Below, in pieces: positions 1-6,517 of a stretch of DNA of 6,564 nucleotides. The first letter of the stretch is position 1; each line of letters starts with the position of its first letter. Where the stretch lies: positions 1 to 6,564 of the forward strand of contig JASHUH010000157.1 in the NCBI GenBank assembly GCA_030040115.1, given 5' to 3'. The DNA is from Acidobacteriaceae bacterium. Its GTDB lineage: Bacteria > Acidobacteriota > Terriglobia > Terriglobales > Acidobacteriaceae. A program made the translations under genes and the position numbers. The notes beneath the pieces are model-generated. The model saw only the letters and a list, made by a program, of their open reading frames with translations. It searched no databases and was not told the DNA's origin.

Positions 1-1
1 T

Positions 2-166
2 CCGGATTATGTGAAGACGACGTACCGGGCGAAGGTGGACTCGCATATTGAGGATTTGCGTTCGCGCACGCGCGGGGCGGGAATGGACTATCAACTGCTT
101 TTGACCAATCAACCTTTGGATAGGGCGCTGCGCGAGTATTTGATGCTGCGGCAGGCGGGGAACTGA
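2..166 (+). CDS. DUF58 family protein, C-terminal end only (partial, 5' end outside window)
   Basis: The open frame runs from the window edge to a TGA at 164-166 and gives 54 residues, ending in LMLRQAGN. The segment has the pattern of DUF58 C-termini: a helix around YRAKVDSHIEDL, a strand-like YQLLLTNQPLD, then a final helix LREYLMLRQ. DUF58 proteins have a VWA-like fold, usually with N-terminal membrane segments, and are encoded beside MoxR AAA+ ATPases; their biochemical role is not firmly known. The BatA-like gene that follows 112 bases downstream on the same strand fits the usual MoxR-DUF58-BatA order and supports the call. Only about 54 residues are visible, against roughly 300-450 for full proteins, so the VWA core cannot be inspected. 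The family call rests on C-terminal pattern and context together. Confidence 0.72.
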   Translation, partial: PDYVKTTYRAKVDSHIEDLRSRTRGAGMDYQLLLTNQPLDRALREYLMLRQAGN

Positions 167-188
167 GGGCGCGACCACGAGAATTGGT

Positions 189-225
189 GGTCTCCCAGGT
201 TCCCAAAATCGGGACTTGGGAGGCC
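189..225 (+). repeat. Strong imperfect inverted repeat (RNA hairpin) between DUF58 and BatA-like genes
   Basis: Bases 189-204 pair with 211-225 around the six-base loop AAAATC (205-210). I count 15 base pairs, two of them G-U (191/223 and 198/216), with one bulged T at 200 or 201. The arm sequences are CTCCCAGGTTCCC and GGGACTTGGGAG. The hairpin lies 22 bases after the DUF58 stop and 53 bases before the next start. It is followed by CCGTTTCG rather than a run of T, so it does not look like a standard intrinsic terminator. It could be a dispersed REP-like element, an mRNA-stabilising or processing hairpin, or an attenuator between operon genes. I see no second copy in the window. Confidence 0.7.
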
Positions 226-267
226 CCGTTTCGTGAGATGAATCAGGGTCACGCCGCGAAAGAATTT

Positions 268-281
268 GGAGGACGGAAGTG
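268..281 (+). promoter_or_regulatory. Ribosome binding site and GTG start of the BatA-like gene
   Basis: GGAGGA at 268-273 matches the anti-Shine-Dalgarno sequence well and sits five bases before GTG at 279-281. This decides the start: the nearby ATG at 296 is out of frame, and the protein begins with the expected BatA N-terminal membrane segment (FLAPWFLGGLAALGVP). No convincing -35/-10 pair is seen in 167-267, in line with transcription from an upstream promoter. Confidence 0.8.
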
Positions 282-2336
282 GGCTTTCTTGCGCCATGGT
301 TTTTGGGCGGTTTGGCGGCGCTGGGCGTGCCGGTGTTCGTGCACCTGCTGCGCAAGCACGTGACCACGCCCCGGCCGGTGAGCTCGCTAATGTTCTTTGA
401 GCGCGGGACGCAGAGCTCGACGCGGCACCGGCGGCTGCGTTACCTGGTGCTGTTCGCGTTGCGCTTTGCCCTGGTGCTGTTGATTGTGCTGGCCTTTGCG
501 AATCCCTTTGTGCGCAGGGCGGCGGCGAACGCCAACGGGCGCTTGCTGCTGATCGCGCTGGACCATTCGTTCAGCATGCGGGCGGGGACGCGCTTTGCGG
601 ACGCCAAGCAGCAGGCGCTGGCGCTGCTGGCGGCCAAGCCGCACGGGCAAAAGGCGCAGATTATGGCGCTGGGCGGGCAAGTGGATCTATTGACGCAGCC
701 GATGGACGACGATGCGCAACTGCACGCGGCGCTCGAAAGCATCGAGCCGGGCGACGGGCACGCCAATTTCGGCGAACTGGGCCGGGTGCTGCGCACCATG
801 AGCGAGACTGTTCCGGGGCCGATCGATCTGCACCTGTTTAGCGACATGCAGCGCAGCGCCATGCCGGCCAATTTTGCGGATATGGTGATGCCGGCCAAGG
901 TGACGCTGGCGCTGCATCCAGCGGCGAAGGGCGCAACCCCGCCGAACTGGACCGTGGAGAGCGTGAACGCGCCGGCGCAATTGTCGAACCCAAAAGATCC
1001 CAAGCTGTCGCGCGTGGAGGCGGTGGTGGCGGGGTTCAACACGCCGGCGGCGACGAAGATGGTCTCGCTGGTGGTGAACGGCAAGACCCTAGACACGAAG
1101 AAAGTGAATGTGCCGGCCAACGGGCGCGTCACGGTGGACTTTGCGCCGCTCACGGTGGGCTATGGATTCAATCGCTGCGAGGTGCGGATCGACTCCGCCG
1201 GGGTGGGCGGCGATGCGCTCGCGGCCGATGACGCCAGCGTTTTTGCGGTGCGGCGCTCCGATCCGGAGCGGGTTCTTTTTGTTCACGAGGGGAGCGACGT
1301 ACGTGCGGCGCTTTATTTCGATGCGGCATTGCAGGCGGCGGCGCAGGGGGCTTTCATTTTGCAATCGTCAGCCGCCGAGCAGACGACGGATCTCGATCCG
1401 TCGCGGTTCGCGTTCGTGGTGCTGTCCGACACAGTATCGCTGCCGTCGATCTTCGAACACGCGTTGGCCCAGTATGTGGCCAAGGGCGGCAGTGTGCTGA
1501 TGGCGCTGGGCACGTCGGCAGCGCACCATGCGCAGATTCCGCTGTGGGGCGGGAGCGTGAAGCAGGTGCATGACTACTCCCGGGGGGGCGATGCGGCGAC
1601 GGTGGGTCAGGTGGATTTCAGTTATCCCGCTCTGGAGCAGGCGCAGCCGGGCCGCGACAACGGCGGATGGGCTGAGGTGAAGGTTTTTTACGCCATCGGG
1701 GTGGATCCAGGGCAGGCGCGGGTGGCCGCGCGGCTCAATGACGGCACGCCTCTCCTGCTCGATAAGCCAATGGGCGAGGGGCACATCCTGCTGTTCACGT
1801 CGGGACTTGAGAATTTGACCAACGATCTGCCGCTGCACCCGGTATTTGTGGCGTTTGTGGATCGCATGGCGCGGTATCTCTCAGGCGACGAACGAGTAAG
1901 CGGATCGCGGCTTGTGGATTCGTATGTGCAATTGCGGGTAGCGGAGGAGTCGGGCGGCGCGCTGGGGAACGTCGAAGTGATCGACCCCGAGGGACGGCGG
2001 GCGCTGACGCTCAGCGAAGCGCGGACGGCGCAAAGCTTCCGGCTGGCGAGCGCGGGGTTTTATCAGATTCATTTCGCTAACGGGCGAGACGCGGTGATCG
2101 GGGTAAATCCCGATCGGCGCGAGTCGGATCTGGCGCCCATGGCGCAGGATGTACAGCAACTGTGGAGCGGCAGCTCCGGCGAGCACGCGGCGCGGACGGC
2201 GGGCGCGGCGGCGGCTCAAGTGAAAGAACAACCGGTAAGCCTCTGGTGGTACGTTATGCTGCTTGCATTGATAGTCGGATTGGCGGAAACGGCCTTCGCC
2301 AGCGGATACATGGGCACGCAGCGGGAGGAAGTATGA
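279..2336 (+). CDS. BatA-like inner-membrane protein with VWA domain
   Basis: The 685-residue protein has the architecture of BatA/aerotolerance-type proteins in MoxR operons. Residues 5-24 form a membrane segment, followed by a basic loop with PRPVSSLMFFERG and RHRRLRY, then a second membrane helix at about 55-77 ending in the typical ANPFVRR. A VWA domain spans about 88-200, with a MIDAS-like DHSFS at 95-99 and FSDMQRS (D189). The usual MIDAS threonine position appears to be Ala/Asn (GHANFGEL, 160-167). Residues 220-325 look like a beta-sandwich ending in DALAADDASVF (312-322). Residues 330-540 resemble a glutamine-amidotransferase-like fold (ERVLFVHEG; YVAKGGSVLMALG at 399-411), without a recognisable catalytic triad. 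VNPDRRESDL (609-618) precedes a last helix at about 655-674. Predicted topology puts the VWA and following domains outside the cytoplasmic membrane. The role is inferred: an envelope partner of a MoxR ATPase, not an enzyme. The bat label comes from family resemblance; no aerotolerance function is shown. Confidence 0.85.
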   Translation: MGFLAPWFLGGLAALGVPVFVHLLRKHVTTPRPVSSLMFFERGTQSSTRHRRLRYLVLFALRFALVLLIVLAFANPFVRRAAANANGRLLLIALDHSFSMRAGTRFADAKQQALALLAAKPHGQKAQIMALGGQVDLLTQPMDDDAQLHAALESIEPGDGHANFGELGRVLRTMSETVPGPIDLHLFSDMQRSAMPANFADMVMPAKVTLALHPAAKGATPPNWTVESVNAPAQLSNPKDPKLSRVEAVVAGFNTPAATKMVSLVVNGKTLDTKKVNVPANGRVTVDFAPLTVGYGFNRCEVRIDSAGVGGDALAADDASVFAVRRSDPERVLFVHEGSDVRAALYFDAALQAAAQGAFILQSSAAEQTTDLDPSRFAFVVLSDTVSLPSIFEHALAQYVAKGGSVLMALGTSAAHHAQIPLWGGSVKQVHDYSRGGDAATVGQVDFSYPALEQAQPGRDNGGWAEVKVFYAIGVDPGQARVAARLNDGTPLLLDKPMGEGHILLFTSGLENLTNDLPLHPVFVAFVDRMARYLSGDERVSGSRLVDSYVQLRVAEESGGALGNVEVIDPEGRRALTLSEARTAQSFRLASAGFYQIHFANGRDAVIGVNPDRRESDLAPMAQDVQQLWSGSSGEHAARTAGAAAAQVKEQPVSLWWYVMLLALIVGLAETAFASGYMGTQREEV
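2323..2336 (+). promoter_or_regulatory. Translational-coupling site: ribosome binding site with ATGA stop/start overlap
   Basis: GGGAGGA at 2323-2329 lies inside the last codons of the BatA-like gene, three bases before ATG at 2333-2335. The upstream TGA stop (2334-2336) overlaps this ATG as ATGA. The arrangement favours the 2333 start over an in-frame GTG at 2162 and predicts coupled translation, hence roughly linked output of the two membrane proteins. Confidence 0.85.
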
Positions 2337-5300
2337 GCAACTCGAGTGAGCTCAATTCCTATATTGCGCGGCTGCAGAAGCGGCTGCGGCTGGGCGCGTG
2401 GCTGCGCGGGGCGGCCATTTTTACGGGAACAGCGCTCATGGTGACCGTAGCGCTGGTGCTGGTGCTGAATCACCTGGCGTTTCCCGCGCGCGGAGTGACC
2501 GTGGCGCGGTTGGCGATCTTGGTGGCGCTGGCCGCGGTGGCGACCTTGGGGATTGCGCTGCCCGTGGTGCGCCTGACGCGCGCGCGGACGGTGAGCGACG
2601 CAGAAGCGGCGAATCCCGAACTGGAGCAACGGCTGACGACGTTTGAGGAGCGCGCCAACGAGGGCGATCCGTTTCTTGAGTTGCTGGCCGCCGATACGCT
2701 GGAGCGGACGCAGTATGCCGAGCCCTCGTCAATGGTTCCCGATAACCGCTTGTTGGCGCTGGGCGGCGCGGGTTTGGCGTGCCTGGCTGTGCTGGTGTGG
2801 ATGATTGCGGCGGGGCCCGGATACCTGGGTTACGGCGCTTCGCTGGTGTGGCTGGGGCCGAAGAAGAACGTTGCGCCGCTGTATTCGATCGTCGTGAAGC
2901 CGGGGAACGTGTCGGTGCGGCGCAACAGCGATCAATTGATTGTGGCGCGCGTGAAGGGCATGGTTCCCAACAAAGCGCAACTCTTCGCGCATTTCAAAAG
3001 CGCGGCGGGGTGGGAGCCGGTGACCATGCAGGCGACTCCTGACGCGAACGACGGGGCAACGTATCAGTTTACCTTTGCCGGGTTGCCGGAAGACGTGGAG
3101 TATTACGTGGCGGCCGGGCCGCTGGTTTCGCCGCACTATAAGGTGCGGGTGGTGGACCTGCCTGGGGTGAAGGCCATCCAGGTGACGTATCACTATCCCA
3201 AGTGGACCGGGATGAAGCCGGTGACGGAGGAGCACTCGGGGGACTTGCGCGCGCTTGAAGGGACGGATGCTGAAATCAAGCTGCAGATGGACCGGCCCAT
3301 GAAGGACGGGCAGCTCGCGCTGGCCGACGGCAAGACGATTCATCTGATCGCGGGGCCGGGAAACACCTACCAGGGCACGATTCATATGGAGAAAGACGGA
3401 GCCTATCACGTGGCGGCCTCCGACGAAGGCCAGCCGGTGCGGCTTTCGGAAGATTACTTTATTGCGACGGATAAAGCGCAGCCGCCCGAGATTGCGATCG
3501 ACCGGCCCAGCGGGGATTACCGCGCCAGTCCGATTGAGGAAGTGACGGTGGAGGCCAAAGCCGACGACCAGTTCGGGCTCAAGGACATGCACCTGCACTA
3601 CTCGGTGAACGGCGGGGAGGATCACGATGTCGACCTGCTAAAAACGCCGGGCGCGAAAAGTGCGGATGGCAAGTACCTGCTTTCGCTCGAAAGCTTCAAG
3701 CTTGTGCCGGGCGACGTGATCAGCGTTTACGCAACGGCGAAAGACGGAAACAGCCAGGGGCACACCGATATCGAGTTTATTCAGGTGGACCCGTTTGAGC
3801 GGGAGTTTTCGCAGTCGCAGCAAGCTGGTGGCGGAGGCGGTGGCGGCGGAGGAGGCGGCGGCAGCCAGACCGAAATGTCGATGCGCGAAAAAGAGTTGAT
3901 CGGCGCGACCTGGAAGCAGCAGAACGACAAGACCGCGACGGCGAAAGACGAGGCGGCGCAAGCCCAGTTTCTTTCCAATGCGCAACAGAAGCTGCGCGAC
4001 CAGGTGAATGCGCTTTCAGTGCGCATGGAAAGCCGGGATGTGGCCGAGGCGAACCAGGAGTTCACCGACTTCAACAAAGACATGCTGGCGGCGGCCACGG
4101 CGATGGGGCCGTCTGCGGACAAGCTGAAAAGCATGGCATGGAAGGATGCGATTCCGCTGGAGCAAAAGGCGCTGCAGGCGCTGCTGCGCGCCGAGGCGAC
4201 CTTCCGGCGGATCGAAGTGGCCTTTGGACAACGGGGCGGCGGCGGAGGGGGCGGCGGCAATGCGGGCCGCGACCTGGCAAGCCTGTTCGACCTCGAATTG
4301 GATACGGAGAAAAACCAGTACGAGACCGCGCCGACGGCTTCGCCCCAGGAAGAGAAGGAAAAGAAGGTGGAAGACGCGCTGGAGAAGCTGGATGCGCTGG
4401 CGCGGCGGCAGGCGGACTTAGCCAATCAGCCGCAGAATCCGCAGCAGAGCTTCCAGGAGCGCTGGCAACAGGAGATGCTGCGACGGGAAGCGGAACAGTT
4501 GCAGCGGCAGATGGAGCAACTGGCGAGAAACGGACAACAGAGCCAGCAAGGACAACAGAGCGCGTCGGGCTCGTCCGCGCAGCAAAACGGCCAGCAGCAA
4601 AGCGGGCAACAGAGCGGGCAGCAACAGAACGGACAGCAGCAAAATGGCCAGCAGGGAGGGCAGCAGCAGAGCGCGTCACAACAAAATGGCGCGCAGGGCG
4701 AGCAGGGTCAGCAAAGCGCGTCAGGCTCGTCCTCATCGGGGCAGGGGAGCTCCGGTCAGCAGGGCGACGGTATGCAGGGTGGGCAGCAGAGCGCGGGCAT
4801 GCAAGGGCAACAAAGCGCAGGCATGGAAGGCGGCCAGCAGCGCATGGGTGAGCAGAGCGGGGCGCAGGGCCAAAGCGGTTCGCAGCAGGCGCGTGGGCAA
4901 AGCGGCCGACAATCGGCTTCGGGCGAGTCGAACGAGCAACGCATCGAGCAGTCGCTGAGCCGGCTGCAACAGGCGACCGAGGCGATGAAACGCGGCGGAA
5001 CGCCTCAGCAGAGCGCGGAGGCGGCGCGCGAAGCCGCGGAACAATTGCGGGAGGCGACGAGTCTGCTTGCCGGTTCGCAGAAGCAGCTGGCCACGGGCAG
5101 GGTGGGCTCGATGACGCAGGAGGCCGAGAGGCTGGCGCAGGAAGAACGTGCGCAGGCCGGGCAAATCAACAAGCTGGCCAACTCCGGGCAAGACGAACGA
5201 GTGAATCCGAACGACCTGGACAGCTTGATGGGTCGCATGCATCAGCGGGACCAGTTGGCGGCGGAACGGCAGCAGCTTTCCGACGCGCTCTCAAGGTTGC

Positions 5301-6460
5301 AGCAGAACATGCGCGATGCAGCGCGGGATATGGCTCCGGACCAACCGGGCGTGGCGGAAAAGCTGCGCGACGCCTTGTCGGAGATGGACGAATCGGACCT
5401 GGACAATTATGTGCAACGAACCGCGGATTGGCTGCGCAGCGGCATCAATCCGAATTCCAACGGGACGGAGGGGCAAATTGCGCAAGGGCTGCAAAAGTTA
5501 TCGCAGAATTTGCAGCAAGCGGAAAACGCGATGACCAATGCCAAGCCGGGACAGCAAGGCGCCGGACAACAAGGAGACGAGAGCGCGGCGCTCAACCAGG
5601 CGGAGCGGTTCCGCGATGAACTCGAAGCCATGGCGCGCGGGCACGGAGCGGACAGTGGGCAGTCGGCCCAAAGCGGTCAATCCCGTAACGGTCAGAATGG
5701 CCAACAGGCGGCCAATGAGGGACAGTTGAGCCGGAATGGAGGACAGGCAGGCCAGAATGGCCAGAACGGAAAACAGCAGGAATGGGCGATGAATCCCCAA
5801 CCGCTGGGCCGCTCGGGGCAGGGCTCAAATCAGGGCGCCAATCAGGGCTCCAATCAGGGCGCCAATCAGAGTGCAAGGCAAGGCTCGAATCAAGGATGGA
5901 ATCAAGGCTCAAATCAAGTCTCGAATCAGGGCTCAAATCGGGGCGGTGGCGCGCGTGCCGGCGGCGATTTGGGCAATTGGCAGCGGGGCGACGTGCGCAA
6001 CGGATTTAGTGGCGATACGCGGCCGGGCGGAGGCGCAGTGGACGGCACGCTTTGGGGAAACTTCGATACCGGCAATAACACGCCTCGCGCGCGGGGTATG
6101 CGGCAGGGCGTGCCGACCGACGCCTCTGGCAATCCTGCCGACACGGAGCAAATCATCGACCAGGGGATGCGCGAGCTGAACCAATTGCGGCAGATGGTGC
6201 AAGACGACCCGCAGGCCGCGAAACAGGTTGAGGAGATGGAGCGGCAGATGCAGCGGCTGGATCCCAGCCATTTTCCCGGCAACCCGGCAATGGTGGAACA
6301 GATGCACCGGGAACTGCTGGGATCGGTCGACAAGCTGGAGCTTCAACTGCAACATGACGGCGCCCAGAGCGATGCGCGGACGGGGAAGCCGTACACGGTT
6401 CCACCGGGGTATCAGGAATCGGTAGCCGACTATTACCGACGGCTGAGCAAGAACCCCTAG
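2333..6460 (+). CDS. Large DUF4175-like membrane-anchored coiled-coil protein with Q/G/S/N-rich tracts
   Basis: The product is 1375 residues. Membrane helices are predicted at about 26-46, 58-80 and 140-162, and positive-inside charges (KRLRL before helix 1, RLTRAR after helix 2) place everything after helix 3 in the periplasm. Residues 184-297 and about 305-380 look like Ig-like beta domains (HYPKWTG; LEGTDAEIKLQ). A third at 384-485 carries ADDQFGLKDMHLHY (DDQFGL, 411-416). Twelve glycines follow at 499-510. Helical, coiled-coil-prone segments lie at about 517-633, 645-730, 867-1103 and 1270-1330. They are separated by eight glycines (635-642), a Q/G/S-rich tract (733-864) and a G/N/Q-rich tract with tetrapeptide repeats (about 1106-1230). 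The C-terminus ends in YYRRLSKNP. There is one cysteine, in helix 3. This pattern fits DUF4175/TIGR02302-like proteins next to MoxR-DUF58-BatA genes; classical members are clearly shorter, so the low-complexity parts look like an expansion. Function is unknown: a structural or scaffold role at the envelope is inferred. Starting at 2333 gives a good ribosome site and a normal N-terminus. Confidence 0.82.
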   Translation: MSNSSELNSYIARLQKRLRLGAWLRGAAIFTGTALMVTVALVLVLNHLAFPARGVTVARLAILVALAAVATLGIALPVVRLTRARTVSDAEAANPELEQRLTTFEERANEGDPFLELLAADTLERTQYAEPSSMVPDNRLLALGGAGLACLAVLVWMIAAGPGYLGYGASLVWLGPKKNVAPLYSIVVKPGNVSVRRNSDQLIVARVKGMVPNKAQLFAHFKSAAGWEPVTMQATPDANDGATYQFTFAGLPEDVEYYVAAGPLVSPHYKVRVVDLPGVKAIQVTYHYPKWTGMKPVTEEHSGDLRALEGTDAEIKLQMDRPMKDGQLALADGKTIHLIAGPGNTYQGTIHMEKDGAYHVAASDEGQPVRLSEDYFIATDKAQPPEIAIDRPSGDYRASPIEEVTVEAKADDQFGLKDMHLHYSVNGGEDHDVDLLKTPGAKSADGKYLLSLESFKLVPGDVISVYATAKDGNSQGHTDIEFIQVDPFEREFSQSQQAGGGGGGGGGGGGSQTEMSMREKELIGATWKQQNDKTATAKDEAAQAQFLSNAQQKLRDQVNALSVRMESRDVAEANQEFTDFNKDMLAAATAMGPSADKLKSMAWKDAIPLEQKALQALLRAEATFRRIEVAFGQRGGGGGGGGNAGRDLASLFDLELDTEKNQYETAPTASPQEEKEKKVEDALEKLDALARRQADLANQPQNPQQSFQERWQQEMLRREAEQLQRQMEQLARNGQQSQQGQQSASGSSAQQNGQQQSGQQSGQQQNGQQQNGQQGGQQQSASQQNGAQGEQGQQSASGSSSSGQGSSGQQGDGMQGGQQSAGMQGQQSAGMEGGQQRMGEQSGAQGQSGSQQARGQSGRQSASGESNEQRIEQSLSRLQQATEAMKRGGTPQQSAEAAREAAEQLREATSLLAGSQKQLATGRVGSMTQEAERLAQEERAQAGQINKLANSGQDERVNPNDLDSLMGRMHQRDQLAAERQQLSDALSRLQQNMRDAARDMAPDQPGVAEKLRDALSEMDESDLDNYVQRTADWLRSGINPNSNGTEGQIAQGLQKLSQNLQQAENAMTNAKPGQQGAGQQGDESAALNQAERFRDELEAMARGHGADSGQSAQSGQSRNGQNGQQAANEGQLSRNGGQAGQNGQNGKQQEWAMNPQPLGRSGQGSNQGANQGSNQGANQSARQGSNQGWNQGSNQVSNQGSNRGGGARAGGDLGNWQRGDVRNGFSGDTRPGGGAVDGTLWGNFDTGNNTPRARGMRQGVPTDASGNPADTEQIIDQGMRELNQLRQMVQDDPQAAKQVEEMERQMQRLDPSHFPGNPAMVEQMHRELLGSVDKLELQLQHDGAQSDARTGKPYTVPPGYQESVADYYRRLSKNP
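3827..3862 (+). repeat. Poly-glycine tract 1 (12 GGN codons)
   Basis: Twelve consecutive glycine codons (mostly GGC with GGA and GGT) encode residues 499-510 of the large protein. The tract sits between the last Ig-like domain and the first coiled coil, so it probably acts as a flexible linker. Mixed third bases make it an imperfect trinucleotide repeat; length changes in threes would keep the frame. Confidence 0.9.
4235..4258 (+). repeat. Poly-glycine tract 2 (8 GGN codons)
   Basis: Eight consecutive glycine codons encode residues 635-642, between the helix ending RIEVAFGQR and a conserved-looking segment NAGRDLASLFDLELDTEKN. As with the first tract, it most likely serves as a flexible linker between helical parts. 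Confidence 0.9.
4529..4924 (+). repeat. Degenerate CAG/CAA-GGN-AGC repeat region encoding a Q/G/S-rich tract
   Basis: About 132 residues (733-864) consist almost only of Gln, Gly, Ser, Ala and some Asn and Met. Short motifs recur, including GQQNGQQ, GQQSASGSS (twice) and GQQSAG (twice, followed by M). The period is irregular (3-6 residues), so this is a degenerate low-complexity region rather than a clean tandem array. It divides two coiled-coil segments and is predicted to be disordered and extracytoplasmic. Confidence 0.88.
5822..5941 (+). repeat. 12-bp tandem repeat, 10 units, encoding G-S/A-N-Q tetrapeptides
   Basis: Ten contiguous 12-base units, consensus GGC-TCN/GCC-AAT-CAR, are read as GSNQ, GANQ, GSNQ, GANQ, SARQ, GSNQ, GWNQ, GSNQ, VSNQ and GSNR (residues 1164-1203). 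The first four units form two copies of a 24-base GSNQGANQ block and use CAG for Gln; the middle units mostly use CAA. Asn is AAT in all nine units that have Asn. The unit length is a multiple of three, so copy-number change would keep the frame. Confidence 0.92.
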
Positions 6461-6517
6461 AGCCTTTCTCCTTTAGATGTATACTATGATTGGCGCTGTT
6501 CCGCGAAGCATATTTTT
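6461..6517 (+). other. Short AT-richer spacer, possible insertion-sequence left end
   Basis: These 57 bases follow the TAG stop of the large gene. They contain a pyrimidine-rich stretch (CTTTCTCCTTTA) and a TATACTATGATT stretch. No stable terminator hairpin is seen. If the next ORF is an IS630-type transposase, the element's terminal inverted repeat and TA target should lie here, but its exact edge cannot be placed without the other end of the element. Confidence 0.4.

Noticed and set aside
1582..1588. Run of seven G as a phase-variation switch in the BatA-like gene
   Set aside because: A G7 run is too short to suggest switching in a GC-rich gene; the frame is intact on both sides and nothing else points to contingency behaviour.
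2162..2332. Upstream GTG-initiated extension of the large gene by 57 codons
   Set aside because: It lies wholly inside the BatA-like gene in another frame and has no Shine-Dalgarno. The ATG at 2333 has a strong one and gives a normal N-terminus.
2729..3625. Long antisense open frame (298 codons)
   Set aside because: It is an R/H/P-rich translation typical of the reverse frame of a GC-rich gene, recognisable as no family, opposite a well-supported coding region.
4071..4851. Overlapping open frames on both strands across the Q/G-rich region
   Set aside because: Low-complexity CAG/GGN repeats lack stops in several frames. The products are biased Ala/Arg/Pro or Leu/Arg strings with no domain, while the + strand frame from 2333 continues through with structured segments on both sides.
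5592..5936. Antisense frame with WRPDWSPDW-type repeats
   Set aside because: It is simply the reverse reading of the 12-bp coding repeat; there is no sign of an independent start site or protein family.
5822..5941. CRISPR array
   Set aside because: The units are 12 bases, contiguous and in-frame within a coding region, with no spacers.
6480..6485. TATACT as a -10 promoter element for the downstream ORF
   Set aside because: No acceptable -35 hexamer is found 16-18 bases upstream (CTAGAG at 6457-6462), so a promoter here is not supported.
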